In this document: positions 47,963 to 58,725 of the stretch, piece after piece
Layout of the letters: each line of letters starts with the position of its first letter
Numbering within the stretch: the stretch's first letter is position 1
From: Pyrenochaeta sp. MPI-SDFR-AT-0127
Lineage: Eukaryota > Ascomycota > Dothideomycetes > Pleosporales > Cucurbitariaceae
NCBI GenBank assembly: GCA_020747015.1
Contig: JAGTJM010000012.1
Coordinates: 186,001 to 250,000 of the forward strand
Length of the DNA stretch: 64,000 nt
Direction: 5' to 3'
Notes under the pieces: model-generated
Database searches by the model: none
What the model was told of the DNA's origin: nothing
Seen by the model: only the letters and a program-made list of their open reading frames with translations
Position numbers and translations under genes: made by a program

Positions 47963-48579
47963 TGCGAATGCGATTGCGATTGCAGTCGCGAAGAGACTGG
48001 AGCCTGACTTCGAGTGATTATCTCAAGACAGAGTGAGACAAATCGAGTATTCGTGGCAATCGTGTGTTGTTGACTTGGGAAAACAGCGACGCGTCCAGTG
48101 CACCAAAGACGCGATTGGGATGGGGTTCGTAGGGCGCGTCAACAGCTGTGCGATTCCACGGACATGTGCAGGCCAATTCGTGTTTTTTTTCACTTTCTTC
48201 TTCTCAAGAATAACGGTGGGATAGGGCGGGCGGCATTCTTTGGAGTTGCTAGGGATAGCCGTGTTTGATGGGTACAATTCGAGGGGCTGGGGATCGTGGT
48301 GTGGCTGGTAAACACCATGGACGGACATGGCGTGCTGATTAGATAGAGTTAGCGGCTTGGCACTCTATCGAGACAAGTTACGTAGCCACATGGTCTCCAA
48401 TGGGGCATCATTCACTCTTCAACCATGTGGATTCCCGTGTGCTAGTCTTCCACCTGGCCTTTCGCTTAACAAGTATAGATATCTGGCGACACAATTGCTC
48501 AACCGTTGGTGCAGACAACCACGCGGGTCTTCAACTAAATCTCCCCACTTAGAGTCCTCAACCTCGTGCACAACGGAAC
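47963..48579. promoter_or_regulatory. shared intergenic region, divergent CenH3 / derlin
   Basis: About 620 bp between the divergent CenH3 and derlin start codons. It contains a T-rich tract at about 48183-48210. I see no gene. Promoters for both genes are expected here. Confidence 0.45.
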
Positions 48580-49455
48580 ATGGCGGACATGCTACAGGGC
48601 GGCATGGGCGGAGTGGGAGGTTTTCCTCTGGAGCAGTGGTTCTACGAGATGCCCGTGTGCACGCGGTGGTGGATGACTGCTGCGCTCAGTGCGAGTGTCC
48701 TGGTACAATGCCACATCATCTCACCATTCCAGTTGTTCTACAGCGTCCGCGCAGTCTTCTTCAGGAGTCAGGCATGTTGCACCTACAACTACGTTTGGCG
48801 AGATATAGGCTAACATGCCCACAGTACTGGAGACTCCTCACCACCTTCTTCTACTTTGGCCCGCTCAGCCTCGACCTCCTCTACCATATCTTCTTTCTCC
48901 AGCGCTACTCGCGGCTCCTTGAAGAATCGTCGGGACGCTCGCCCGCACACTTTTCATGGCTCCTCACCTTCGCCTCTACGCTTCTTCTGTGTATAGCGCC
49001 CATGTTCTCCATGGCCTTTCTCGGGTCGGCGCTATCGAGCACGTTGATCTATATCTGGAGCCGGAAAAATCCTGATACTATGCTCAGCTTTCTAGGCTTG
49101 CTTGTGTTCAAGGCACCTTATCTCCCCTGGGTCCTGTTGGCATTTTCGCTCATCATGCATGGGACAGTGCCCAAGGATGAGATGTGCGGCATCGTCGTAG
49201 GCCACAGTAGGTTCCCCCCCCTCCAATTTCGCAGCTTGAAGTTGACATTCATTAGTCTGGTACTACTTCAACGACATCTACCCACCGCTTCACAATAACC
49301 ATAGCCCTCTTGACCCACCATCTTGGTGGATACGGTTGATTGAAGGGCGGCCTGCGCCCGTGGAAGAGCCGGCAGAAGATGAGCCGACCGAGACCGGTGA
49401 GACTGTTGCCAACAATGCTACAGAAGCAGGTTCAGAAGCAGTACCTACACAATGA
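48580..49455 (+). CDS. derlin (Der1 family) ER-associated degradation protein
   Basis: Rhomboid-pseudoprotease fold membrane protein that helps retrotranslocate misfolded proteins from the ER. Exons 48580-48771, 48825-49206 and 49256-49455 give 257 residues. Motifs: FPLEQWFYEMPVCTRWWM at the N-terminus, then YWRLLTTFFYFGPLSLDLLY carrying the conserved W-R, and SRKNPDTMLSFLGLLVFKAP. GIVVGHIWYYFNDIYPP carries the GxxxG motif and forms across intron 2. The rhomboid catalytic Ser-His pair is not expected in derlins. The C-terminal tail is acidic and hydrophilic. The first intron starts with GC (CAG|GCATGT) and ends ...CCACAG, with a GCTAAC branch point; this is the only placement giving RSQYWRLL in frame. 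Confidence 0.93.
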
Positions 49456-49974
49456 AGATACATATTTGCATCAAGGCGTTTGGCGAATACTCACGGTTTC
49501 GAGATACCCTGGATAGATTCAGCATTCTTAGCGACATTGAACATGTGCTCTAAGACCTCAACTTTGGGTTTCCCACTTCAATCCCATCTCCGGTCCCGTA
49601 GTCCCGTCTTCTGTCTCCAGATTTCAAGTGTATCCAATGAAACATTGGAACGTGAAGTTAATCTACCGAGATCATGTGAGCCTCCTGCCTGATTAGGTTA
49701 GCATCCCCGCGGACCTGCATATCATATCCTCAAGCTGTGCACCAGGTATTGTGGCGACGACGGACATGGCCGATGTCGTTGATAACTAGAGCCACTAGGC
49801 CTGCTGATAACAGCTCTGTTTATAACTCCCTTTATTCTGGCTGTACCTGTCCTGCGTCCCCCACATCACTCAGCATAATCTTCAAAATCCTAGCAAAGAA
49901 AGTCCAGCCACCTAGCTGTTACGTCCAGTCTAGATGTTCTGATTGAATAGTCAAGTCAATTCCAACATTCGATA
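49456..49974. other. intergenic region
   Basis: About 520 bp between derlin and the S1/P1 nuclease gene. It contains a TATAAC element near 49820. No gene seen. Confidence 0.4.
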
Positions 49975-50985
49975 ATGGCGCCTTCAAAGTCCATCATTCT
50001 GCCTCTCCTTGCGACTCTGCCCTATGCTTCTGCGTGGGGAGCCCTGGGTCACACCGCTGTCGCCTATGTCGCCCAAAATTTCATCTGCGACAAAACTGCG
50101 AAGTTTGCTCAAAGTATCTTGAACGACACTTCATCTGCCTATCTGGCCAATGTTGCGACCTGGGCTGACAGCTACCGGAACGAGAAGGGCGGTGAATTTT
50201 CTTCCGTCTTCCACTATATTGATGCTCTTGATAACCCACCCAAGAGCTGCAACGTGGTCTACGAACGCGACTGTGCTGAGGAAGGCTGTATTGTCTCTGC
50301 CATCGCCAACTACTCGAGCCGTGCAGTTCAAAAGTCGGTCGGAATTGCTGAGCAGCAGAAAGCGCTAAAGTGGATCATTCACTTCGTTGGCGACGTCCAT
50401 CAACCTCTTCATGTTGAGAATCTGGCCGTTGGAGGCAACCAGATCAATGTCACATTCAACGGTGCTAGGACAAACTTGCATGCTGCTTGGGATACTGCCA
50501 TCCCTCAGAAGGCTATTGGCAACTTCTCCCAGGCGAACGCCTTGTCTTGGGCCAAGACTTTGACCTCGGAGATTAAGCACGGAAAATACAAGAAGGAGTC
50601 AAAGACTTGGCTCAAGGGCCTCAATGTTAAAGACGCAGTCAGCAGTGCCTTAGTCTGGGCCAGCGACTCCAACAAGTACGTTTGCACGACCGTTCTTCCC
50701 AACGGTCCAGATGCCGTCTTTGCCCAGGAGTTGTCCGGTGCGTACTATGAGACTGCTATCCCCGTTGTGCATAAGCAGATCGCGAAGGCTGGGTTCAGGC
50801 TGGCGGCTTGGTTGGATGCTGTGGTTGAGGCAGCAGAGAAGGGTGGACGTGGTCAACCTGGCAAGGGTCCTAAGTACGACAAGCGGGGTGACTTCAAATT
50901 AGAGCCATGGATGGAGGAGGCCAGGCAGGCAAGAAGGGATCTTGGAGGGGATTGCGGGTGCAGTGCTGAGGCACATACTCATTGA
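49975..50985 (+). CDS. secreted S1/P1-type single-strand nuclease
   Basis: Zinc-dependent extracellular nuclease that cuts single-stranded DNA and RNA and acts as a 3'-nucleotidase. Single exon, 336 residues. A signal peptide is cleaved after residue 20 (PYASA), so the mature protein begins with Trp21, whose free amino group is a zinc ligand in this family. All nine zinc ligands of nuclease P1 are present with the same spacing: Trp21, His26, Asp65, His80, His136, Asp140, His146, His169 and Asp173. KWIIHFVGDVHQPLHVENL is the central signature. The C-terminal 45 residues are an added hydrophilic tail with two cysteines (DCGCSAEAH). It is convergent with the beta-propeller gene at 51127, with about 140 bp between stops. 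Confidence 0.95.
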   Translation: MAPSKSIILPLLATLPYASAWGALGHTAVAYVAQNFICDKTAKFAQSILNDTSSAYLANVATWADSYRNEKGGEFSSVFHYIDALDNPPKSCNVVYERDCAEEGCIVSAIANYSSRAVQKSVGIAEQQKALKWIIHFVGDVHQPLHVENLAVGGNQINVTFNGARTNLHAAWDTAIPQKAIGNFSQANALSWAKTLTSEIKHGKYKKESKTWLKGLNVKDAVSSALVWASDSNKYVCTTVLPNGPDAVFAQELSGAYYETAIPVVHKQIAKAGFRLAAWLDAVVEAAEKGGRGQPGKGPKYDKRGDFKLEPWMEEARQARRDLGGDCGCSAEAHTH

Positions 50986-51126
50986 GCAAAAGACAATACA
51001 GAAGCCTAATGTTTTAAATCCAGAACTAGAGAAAGCCAAACGAGTGAAATAATTGAATACATCTGTTCGAAATTTTAAAAGACCAGAGACCATGGCCTCA
51101 TACAAGTCTACACACATAATCAAATA

Positions 51127-52038
51127 TCAAGGCCCTAACGCAGCCATTACAGACCCACTACTTGTAGCATAGTACAGCGTCTTTGTATCAGTTACTCCTC
51201 TTCCAAACGCTACCGTCGACCCAGACACCACATCAATAATTTTGGCGCTCTTGCCGTCCGGCGTCACCTTGAAAATTCCGCCGCCGTTGAGACTCATAAT
51301 GAAAGCTGCTCCTTCAACAACGACAAGATCCTCCGGCGTGTCAATACTCGAGGTGATGGTCGTCACAGCACTTGTTGCCTTTCCTGTCGTCTTGTCGACG
51401 GAAAATTTATTGAACGTGCTGCCAAAAGTATTTGTGAAGAAGACTGTGCCGAGTTGAGGTGAGTACCGAACACCATGAATGCCTTCTGATATGAATGATC
51501 CAGCGGGCGCTTTCATACTCACATCTTGCAGAACAATAGAGTAGTCTCCTGTGGTCATGTTAATGCGGTACAAGGCCCCGTTTCCAGCATCTGCTATAAA
51601 TGCTGTGTCGTTGTCGAATGCCGTTGCGCCGAGTAGAAATCCTGCTTCTGGGACTGCTGCTAATAATGTTTGTTTCGGGGTTTCACCCGATAGATCGACT
51701 TTCCAAACACTCCAGCTCCCGTTTCCGATTGAGAAGTTGGTGGTACTGAAGTTGCCTGCAACGACGGCGAAGATGTCTGGTGAGATTTCGGCTATCCCTG
51801 TGAGGCCCAAAGCGTTCGGCAGAGAGATGACCTTGGAAGTAGTTTTTGTAACCGGATCGACGGTCCATAACTCTGGCACGTCGAGGCGGTTGGCTAAGAT
51901 AGCGCCATTAGAGCGGACTGCTAGGCACTCGATCCAGCCCCCCAGCTGGGCGACTTGAGTTGACGCTTGACGTGGGCGGACAGAGGCCAAGATTATGGGT
52001 AGGGTAGCAAGAACGGTAAGTAGAGACGGAAAATGCAT
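51127..52038 (-). CDS. secreted SMP-30/gluconolactonase-like beta-propeller protein
   Basis: Single exon, 303 residues, with a signal peptide (MHFPSLLTVLATLPIILASV). The rest is repeated beta-propeller strands (ELWTVDPVTKTTSKVISLPN, ALYRINMTTGDYSIVLQDVS, NKFSVDKTTGKATSAVTTI, GIFKVTPDGKSAKIIDVVSG), consistent with six blades. NxS/NxT sites suggest glycosylation. Families with this fold include gluconolactonases and strictosidine-synthase-like proteins; such small secreted fungal forms have no assigned substrate. The metal-binding residues of true SMP-30 cannot be assigned without an alignment. Neighbours suggest a pair of secreted proteins in convergent orientation. Confidence 0.85.
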   Translation of the reverse strand: MHFPSLLTVLATLPIILASVRPRQASTQVAQLGGWIECLAVRSNGAILANRLDVPELWTVDPVTKTTSKVISLPNALGLTGIAEISPDIFAVVAGNFSTTNFSIGNGSWSVWKVDLSGETPKQTLLAAVPEAGFLLGATAFDNDTAFIADAGNGALYRINMTTGDYSIVLQDVSMKAPAGSFISEGIHGVRYSPQLGTVFFTNTFGSTFNKFSVDKTTGKATSAVTTITSSIDTPEDLVVVEGAAFIMSLNGGGIFKVTPDGKSAKIIDVVSGSTVAFGRGVTDTKTLYYATSSGSVMAALGP

Positions 52039-53398
52039 GTTGACGACGCCACAGGCAGCTCAAAACTTCTTCGTGATCTTTCGGCCAGATGCTGCTGTTC
52101 TTTTCCATTTGCTTTAATCGTTTATACGTCGTTCACCACGCCTGGGATCACCATGATGAACAAGGGTGGTAATATTTTCTCGGTAAAGATCCTGGAGGGT
52201 AAATTTACCCAAAGATCAGTAAATGATCTCCTTACAGCGAACATATACAACACCGATCGATACTGTACCCCTGTTATTAACTTCTAGAGCTGCACAATGT
52301 AGTCCTGAGATAATTATTTTGGTTCCATGTGGGGAGCCCATACCAGCTCCTTCTGCGCATTTAGCCTACAGAACGAAAACGTTCCTGGAGTGGGGCGCTA
52401 CTGCGAATGTAGCACTAGAATATTTCTTCTGTTCCACGGTTTGGAAGTCGTTAATCTTAATTTGTTCGACTATAATGTGCTCTGAGCCAGCCCTACAATG
52501 ACCCAATTTAACCACAACTTGTAGAGCCTAGTGACAGTCATGAATAGTAACCAAGGAGAAGTCTAGCTTACACCATCTTTACCTCCTTCCTCTTCAGCAA
52601 TCGTAATATTAGATATTCGAAGCCAACTAAATATACTACATCGAGATTCATCAGGTCCGGTGAGAGCAACACTTTGTTTTCTGTCGAGTATCTTACCTCC
52701 AGGCTTGCATAGATACTCGAAAGGCTTAATGATGTTCGTAAATATCGAATCAAGGACGACCTGTCGACCTTAGGGCGGAACTGAAACAAATAGAGGCATA
52801 GAGGCTGAAATGGTGGAACAGCTCTGGGTTTCATAGCTTTCTCGTTGAATCATTGAAGCAAGCTAAGATGTACAAAGAAATTAAGTTCAGCATTTGAATA
52901 ATGATCAATACTTGATGTTATGTGTACCAAAGCATCCCAAACCCACTACATATTGCTAGTTTGATCATCTTAAGACTGAAAAAGATCTTATACCCAATAA
53001 TCATGTTCCAATTGACATTGGTTTTTTGAGATTAAATTCAGAGCGTGCTCCATGAGGCGAGCCTCTGTGTCGATGTGCAAGTTCCAAGTTTGGTCGATAC
53101 CACTGCACATGATAAACATACGAGAGAAGATTGAGCACTTTAAAGATTTATTGAGGGTATAAGTCCATTCAATTCACTTCTCTGTTAGAAGTTGTACGGG
53201 CGCTGTCCATAATCACTATCGTTCCTCACAGACTGCCACCTCTGCACAAAGCTGGAAACAAACCAGTGAGTTAGAGGATTTGTCTTCAAACATAACGATC
53301 TATTTGCCGCCATTCGGATTCCTTTCTCGCATCATGTTTTAGTCTCTATCTCCAATAGGCTGCCGATGTGCACGACGTATCAGAAAGTACGAAGCACC
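52039..53398. other. intergenic region with a candidate minus-strand TATA box
   Basis: About 1.36 kb. TTTATA at 52121-52126 is TATAAA on the minus strand, 83 bp upstream of the beta-propeller gene's ATG. The remaining sequence is AT-rich with no supported gene. Confidence 0.45.
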
Positions 53399-54068
53399 TC
53401 ACATCATGGAGTCCTCCGAATCGTCCATGCCAATCTGAATGTCGTTCAGACCATAGCCGTCTTCGTCACTAGGAGCATTCTTCAAGCACATCATGTCATC
53501 GGCAAGAGCCTCAGTCTTCACTTTGGTGGCGATTGCAGCCTGATTCTTGGTGACTCGACCAGTTTTGACAACTAGTCAATCGGTTAGTAGTGTTTTTAGA
53601 CGAGTAGCACCCGCGGTCTAGAGGGATTCTCACCACGCTTCTTAGGACTCTCCTTACTCTCCTGATTTCTACCCATGCCCTTCCTCGGCAGACTAGGGGC
53701 GGTGCGGCACGTTCGATAGCCTCGGTTTTCAAACGAGTAGCCTGCTGTTTGGGCTTGGTAAGAGCATTCTCAATAGTGGAAGTCGTAGCGCCTTGACCGA
53801 AAAGACGGGCCACCTCGGTGCACTTGATCTGAAGGATCATTAGCTAATCTTCATCTGGAGTTCGTTGTGTATGCTGCTGGAGATTAAGATGGTGAGACGG
53901 CGAGTGGGAATGGCGCGTGTTCTTGTGTCATACCTTGTTGCTAACGCTGGCGATGACAGCTGCAAGAAGACGAGCATTGGCATCTTTGTTCTGCCAGTTG
54001 ATCGCCATTTTTGCTAGGTTCTGAGCACTGTTAGTGACAGCTACTTCACGCTCGGTAGTGGTGCTCAT
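53399..54068 (-). CDS. small basic/acidic nuclear-type protein, SANT-like N-terminus, one-base frame break
   Basis: Exons on the minus strand are 53934-54068, 53634-53828 and 53399-53571, with introns of 105 and 62 nt. The N-terminal part (NDANARLLAAVIASVSNKIK, then TEVARLFGQGATTSTIENAL) resembles the short SANT/Myb-like repeat seen in many small hypothetical Dothideomycete proteins: a DAxLLxAV helix, then a VAxxFG helix. A basic linker (LPRKGMGRNQESKESPKKR) and an acidic C-terminus (DEDGYGLNDIQIGMDDSEDS) follow. The two halves of exon 2 are in different frames. The shift lies in or near a CCCC run on the minus strand (about 53697-53702), consistent with one missing base. It is either an inactivated gene or an assembly error. 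Confidence 0.6.
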
Positions 54069-54937
54069 GTGTGGGTTGAGTGCATTGAGAGAGCAGGAAA
54101 GGGATCAGTTGTGACTCGGAAGATACTTTGGTGGCCGTATTAGGTTTTGTACTATGTCAGTAGTAGCCGCTTTGATTTAGTTGGGGAGTGGGGCGATTAA
54201 GAAAAGGTATAAATTGGGATGTAGGAAGTTATGTGGTGAGAATGGTGTCCCTTACAAACACGACTCGATACCAAAGAGTGAACAATTGCGTAGGTAAACT
54301 TACAAGTAGATGTATATAATCGATTACCGGCACGTTATAAACAGTAGCTGTAGCTGTTGCAGCCTGTTAGACTTTGAAGTTTGTGATGGATTGCGATACT
54401 AGAGTCTAGCAAGTCGTAGACTCGATGTGGTTGCAAAGGGAGAGGTTGAGAGCGCGGACGCCAGTTTTATCATCTAAGGACAAGTAGAGTTGCGGGGCAG
54501 TAGTGAAGGTGAAGGTGAGCATAAATTAAACATAGTATTATACAACTCCCTTCTGGAAACTTCGCCGCCTTCATTCTACCTAAATTTTATGGCGCCTACC
54601 TCTTTAGCAGACATAGAGAAGCATATTTAGAGGCAAGGTACTTCACGATGACCACGTTGGGAATTCTACGCGACGGAACAAATACTGATGCAGCCGTCAG
54701 ATTTACGATTTTTTATGGTTGGATTGTTCTGATGTCTTATTGTAACCCAATTGTTCTCTCTGACGAATTGAAGATGATTGGTTCCAAAACTGGATCGTGG
54801 TACATGACTGTCTCCAGATGCTAGTATTTCTCACGCAAATATCAATTCTGGGGCTTGATATATATGGAGAAGATCTTGAGGAGCAGAATGAGCTTAGGGT
54901 ATATCATCTACTTGAGAACACTTCGAATACCGCGGCA
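54069..54937. other. intergenic region
   Basis: About 870 bp, AT-rich. It probably contains the promoter of the 53399-54068 gene and the 3' UTR of the CWC27 gene. No gene seen. Confidence 0.45.
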
Positions 54938-56428
54938 TTATGACTTCAGTTTCTTCTTCCCCTTGACATCATCCCACTCTCTTTTCCCTTTCCCTTCAGC
55001 CTTATGCCGCTTTGCCTCTTCTCGTGGATCAATGACGAGCAATTCTTCTTCATTCTTCCGCTTCCACTCTAGATCCTTGCCTAATCTATCTTTTGCGAAT
55101 GAGAGAGAATGCGCCATCCAGCCGGCATCATCGTCTGATTCTTCTTCGTCTTGCTTGTCCCATGCCCTACATGACTGGCACCCTACTATGAAATGAAGAT
55201 CGCACGCTGCTGCTTCCTGGTCATCAATTGGGTCAGTACCATTTTTACCATTCTCATTCGGGTTGTCGTCATGTTTGACTGGCGACTTGGCTTTTGGTGG
55301 TGCTGCTGGCTCAGCCGTCTCCAATTTCGACTTGAACCTGGACAGAATATCTAGTGTAGCTTGCTCTTGGGCAGTGTTTCCACCTGCGCCCCGCTTTCTC
55401 CCACGCGTTGTGGATGTCGGTACCATAGACTCTAATAGTGACTTCTTCTTAGCCGGCTCTGCGTTTTGTGACGTTGTATTCCGCTTCATCGATGCCTTGA
55501 GCTCTGCAATCTGTGCATTCACCCGATCGAGCTTGGCCCGCTTTTCAGACTCTGGAGATAATTCTCGCGGAGGCGGGGAGCGAGCTTTATCCTTGGGCGA
55601 CAACTTTGGTACAGGCTTGTGTACAGGCTTGGGAGAAGGAGATCTTGACGGAGACTTTCGCACAGGTTTACGAATTGGTATCGCCTTGGTCTGCTCAGGT
55701 TCTTTGGACTGTGGTTTCTCTGCCCCAGCACTGACAAGCTTCGTGTTGTACTTTGCTTTTTTTGCGACAGGGGCAGACTCAGCATCATCTCCCTCATCTC
55801 CAAAACTGAGCACATTCTTTCCAGCCTTCCTCTTGGGTTTCTTGACCTTCTTCGCTTCTGGTTCTGTCCGCTCTGCTACCCGCACTCTCTTAACCATATC
55901 CTCGAAAGGATTGATGATGATCTCGGCACTGGTGATCCTCGTTGGGTACATGGGCTGGTCCTCGCTTCCTTCCCGAATTTCAGACTCGGCCATCTTCATC
56001 AGATTGTAGATGGTGTCACCCGCAATCCTTCCAAACATGGTGTTCCTCTCCTGCAGCTCCGGCGTAGCAGCAAGAGTGAAGAAGAACTGGCTGCCATTAT
56101 CGTCTTTTTTCCCTGTATTGGCCATGCCCAGCAGGCCTCTCCTCGTGTACTTCAGCCGACTGTGAAACTCGTCGACAAAAGGCTCGCCATCATAGCTGCT
56201 CTCTCCGCTCTGGCCTGTGCCCGTCGGATCTCCTCCCTGTATGATGAAACCCTTGACCAGGCGGTGGAACACGGTGTTGTCGTAGTAGCCATCGAGACAT
56301 AGCTGGAGGAAGTTGCGCGAGGTGATTGGTGTTTGCTTTGCGAAAAGCTCAACTTCGAGGTCGCCCGTGGTTGTATGGAGGAGCACTTTGGCGGTCGGGT
56401 TTGGCTCGAGGTTGTATGTTGTGCTCAT
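54938..56428 (-). CDS. cwc27: spliceosome-associated cyclophilin CWC27
   Basis: Cyclophilin-fold component of the spliceosome (Bact stage in yeast and humans). Single exon, 496 residues from the ATG at 56428 (MSTTYNLEPNPTAKVLLHTT). A longer upstream frame exists but is GC-rich and not conserved in style. The cyclophilin domain spans about 11-180: FHRLVKGFIIQGGDPTGTGQ, FVDEFHSRLKYTRRGLLGMA, NTGKKDDNGSQFFFTLAATP. The position that is the substrate-binding Trp in CypA is Glu here (ATPELQERN), as in CWC27 proteins reported to lack isomerase activity. The C-terminal half is disordered, with Lys-rich KKVKKPKRKAGK, an RSPSRSPSPKP stretch, a short coil and the terminal CWC27-like segment WMAHSLSFAKDRLGKDLEW. 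Divergent from the acyltransferase gene. Confidence 0.93.
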   Translation of the reverse strand: MSTTYNLEPNPTAKVLLHTTTGDLEVELFAKQTPITSRNFLQLCLDGYYDNTVFHRLVKGFIIQGGDPTGTGQSGESSYDGEPFVDEFHSRLKYTRRGLLGMANTGKKDDNGSQFFFTLAATPELQERNTMFGRIAGDTIYNLMKMAESEIREGSEDQPMYPTRITSAEIIINPFEDMVKRVRVAERTEPEAKKVKKPKRKAGKNVLSFGDEGDDAESAPVAKKAKYNTKLVSAGAEKPQSKEPEQTKAIPIRKPVRKSPSRSPSPKPVHKPVPKLSPKDKARSPPPRELSPESEKRAKLDRVNAQIAELKASMKRNTTSQNAEPAKKKSLLESMVPTSTTRGRKRGAGGNTAQEQATLDILSRFKSKLETAEPAAPPKAKSPVKHDDNPNENGKNGTDPIDDQEAAACDLHFIVGCQSCRAWDKQDEEESDDDAGWMAHSLSFAKDRLGKDLEWKRKNEEELLVIDPREEAKRHKAEGKGKREWDDVKGKKKLKS

Positions 56429-56774
56429 CTTGGCTACTCTCCTCTTCGACCTGCCCCGTGGACAATTTCTCTTGGGATTATTTGGCGCGTGTCGCGTGGT
56501 TTGCAATGCCGCGAGACCTCGACACTCCCGCGGCCAATCGAATCCCAGCCTCGCGCACGCACCACGCCCCGACGTCATGCTGCCATTCCTCACCTCTACT
56601 CTGCGCCAGGCACAGCTACACTCTCACAGTCACAGCCAATTATATACCCACGCCGCCTTTGAAGATGCGGACTACCAGCATATAGGCCCTGCTTGAACCT
56701 CTTCCCGCCTTCTCTACGCTTCACCCTCTGGTGCTTTGCAGGCTCTGTCCTGCACTTGCTTCCACCTAGCCACA
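56429..56774. promoter_or_regulatory. shared intergenic region, divergent CWC27 / acyltransferase
   Basis: About 350 bp between divergent start codons. It has CCACGCC-like GC-rich patches and a C/T-rich stretch near 56690-56760. Promoters of both genes are expected here. Confidence 0.45.
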
Positions 56775-58725
56775 ATGTTACCCTTCATCAATGCGCGTAT
56801 GTTTTCGCTTGGTGCGTCATGGGCGACTTTACACTGACCATTATATAAAGCGTTTGAATACGTTGCCAATGCGCTCGGCAACTCTACAGATGAGCGTATG
56901 CATTCTCTCACCGTCTCTTCTTTACCTTTGATTGACGTTCCCAGTCAAGCTCATTTTTACCTTTTACCTATCCTACCCTTTAGCTGCTGGCTTGAAGAGA
57001 ATACCAGACAAGGAACCATGGAAGAAAAACTTGTTCGTAATAAGGTAGACTTTCATCTTCCCACGCTCTCAGTCCACTATTAACCGTAGCAGTGTGTCCG
57101 TGTTCTACTTGGTCGGCCTCTTCGACTTGTGGGATGGTCTTCGAACCATCCTTATCAGTGCTGGCGGCGCATATGCCATCTCATCCCAAATTGATTCCCC
57201 GTATATGCCATGGATTGGTTTCGTGTTCCTCATGAGCCACATGTCCGTCAACCACATCTACCGCCAAACTCTCAACGACCCCTCCGTGGTTGACATCACC
57301 GGTGCTCAAATGGTTCTGGTCATGAAACTTACAGCCTTTTGCTGGAATGTGCAAGACGGCCGCCTACCTGACTCTGATCTCTCTGAATTCCAAAAAGAGC
57401 ACGCTGTCCGGACTATGCCTGGTCTCCTTGACTACATGGGCTATGTGTTCTTCTTCCCTGCTATTATGGCTGGCCCAGCTTTCGACTATTGCGATTACAG
57501 CCAATACATTACCACGACCATGTTCACGCTCCCACCAGGCACTGATCCCTCCAAGGCACCACCAACGCGCAAGAAACGCAAGATTCCACGCAGTGGAACA
57601 CCAGCCGCTATCAAAAGCGTCTATGGCACACTTTGGCTGATCGCTTTTATAAAATTTTCTGCTTGGTACTATCCCGCCTTTTTCCTAGGCAGCGAATATA
57701 TGAAGTACGGATTTTTCCGTAGAGTGTATCAGCTTCACATGCTGGGTCTTACAACCCGGATGAAGTACTACGCAGTTTGGAGTCTATCTGAAGGCGCATG
57801 TATCCTTTCTGGGATTGGCTACAATGGCATTGATCCTGCCACGGGCCGCGCTAAATGGGATCGCCTTACCAATATCAAACCTTTGGAAATCGAAACGGCG
57901 CAAAACGCCCGTGCCTTCTTAGGTTATTGGAACATCAACACAAATCATTGGCTCAGGAACTACATGTATCTTCGCGTCACACCGAAGGGCAAGAAGCCAG
58001 GCTTCAGGGCTACATTGGCAACGTTCGTCACGAGTGCGTTCTGGCATGGCTTCTACCCGGGCTACTACCTAGCCTTCGTTTTCGCATCTCTTGTCCAGAC
58101 TGTTGCTAAAAGTACGTATTGTGGCTTCAATTTACAATGATGACAAAACTGACTCTGATGTCTAGACGGTCGTCGCATGATCCGACCCCTCTTTATGGCT
58201 CCTGATGGCAAATCACCACTTCCGTCCAAGCAGTACTATGACATTTTCACAGCAATTATTACCCAAATCATCTTTGCGTATACCGTCGTGCCCTTCGTTC
58301 TACTCGGTTTCTCCGATACTCTGAAAGTCTGGGCGCGCGTCTACTTCTTCGCTTTCATCGGCATTGGCGCATCCTTTGCCCTCTTTTCGAAATCCTTGCC
58401 GTTCCGCAAGCAGCTGTTGCAGCGCCAAGCAGCTCGCGTGCCTCCCGCAACTGCCATCCCTGGCGATGAGTCTCTCATTGAGAAGACGGCGCGGGAAGAG
58501 CTCAACAAGGAAAGAATGTCAAGGGTCAATTCACATGACAGTATGGCCAGTCAGAAGAAGGTGCCGATACTGGGTATCGCAGATGATCCTGAGGCCGAGA
58601 TTGATGAGATCGTGAGGGAAGTCAAGGCGGAAATAGAGGAAAGACGGAGGAGAGGCAGCGTGATGCAAGGGTTTGACGTGAAGAAGGCAGTTCAGGAGAA
58701 ACTGAAGCAATTCCAAAAGGCTTGA
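56775..58725 (+). CDS. ale1: MBOAT lysophospholipid acyltransferase, Ale1 type
   Basis: ER membrane-bound O-acyltransferase that reacylates lysophospholipids in the Lands cycle. Five exons, 56775-56796, 56851-56895, 56945-57044, 57090-58111 and 58166-58725, with introns of 45-54 nt, give 582 residues. The first two exons are only 22 and 45 nt (MLPFINAPFEYVANALGNST). The protein then has many hydrophobic helices (IFTFYLSYPLAAGLKRIPDK and others). The MBOAT signature residues are visible: the Asn/His region of INTNHWLRNYMYLRV, and the catalytic histidine in TSAFWHGFYPGYYLAF. FAMILY-typical GPAFDYCDY and the ITGAQMVL region also fit Ale1/Lpt1. The C-terminal tail is long, charged and cytosolic. 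Confidence 0.93.

Noticed and set aside
48357..48824. Upstream extension of the derlin second-exon frame (313-codon ORF)
   Set aside because: The conserved derlin N-terminus lies in another frame (48580-48771) joined by splicing; this extension runs through the intron and leader.
56429..56593. 55-residue N-terminal extension of CWC27
   Set aside because: It is Arg/Gly-rich and lacks family similarity; the ATG at 56428 directly starts the conserved cyclophilin sequence.
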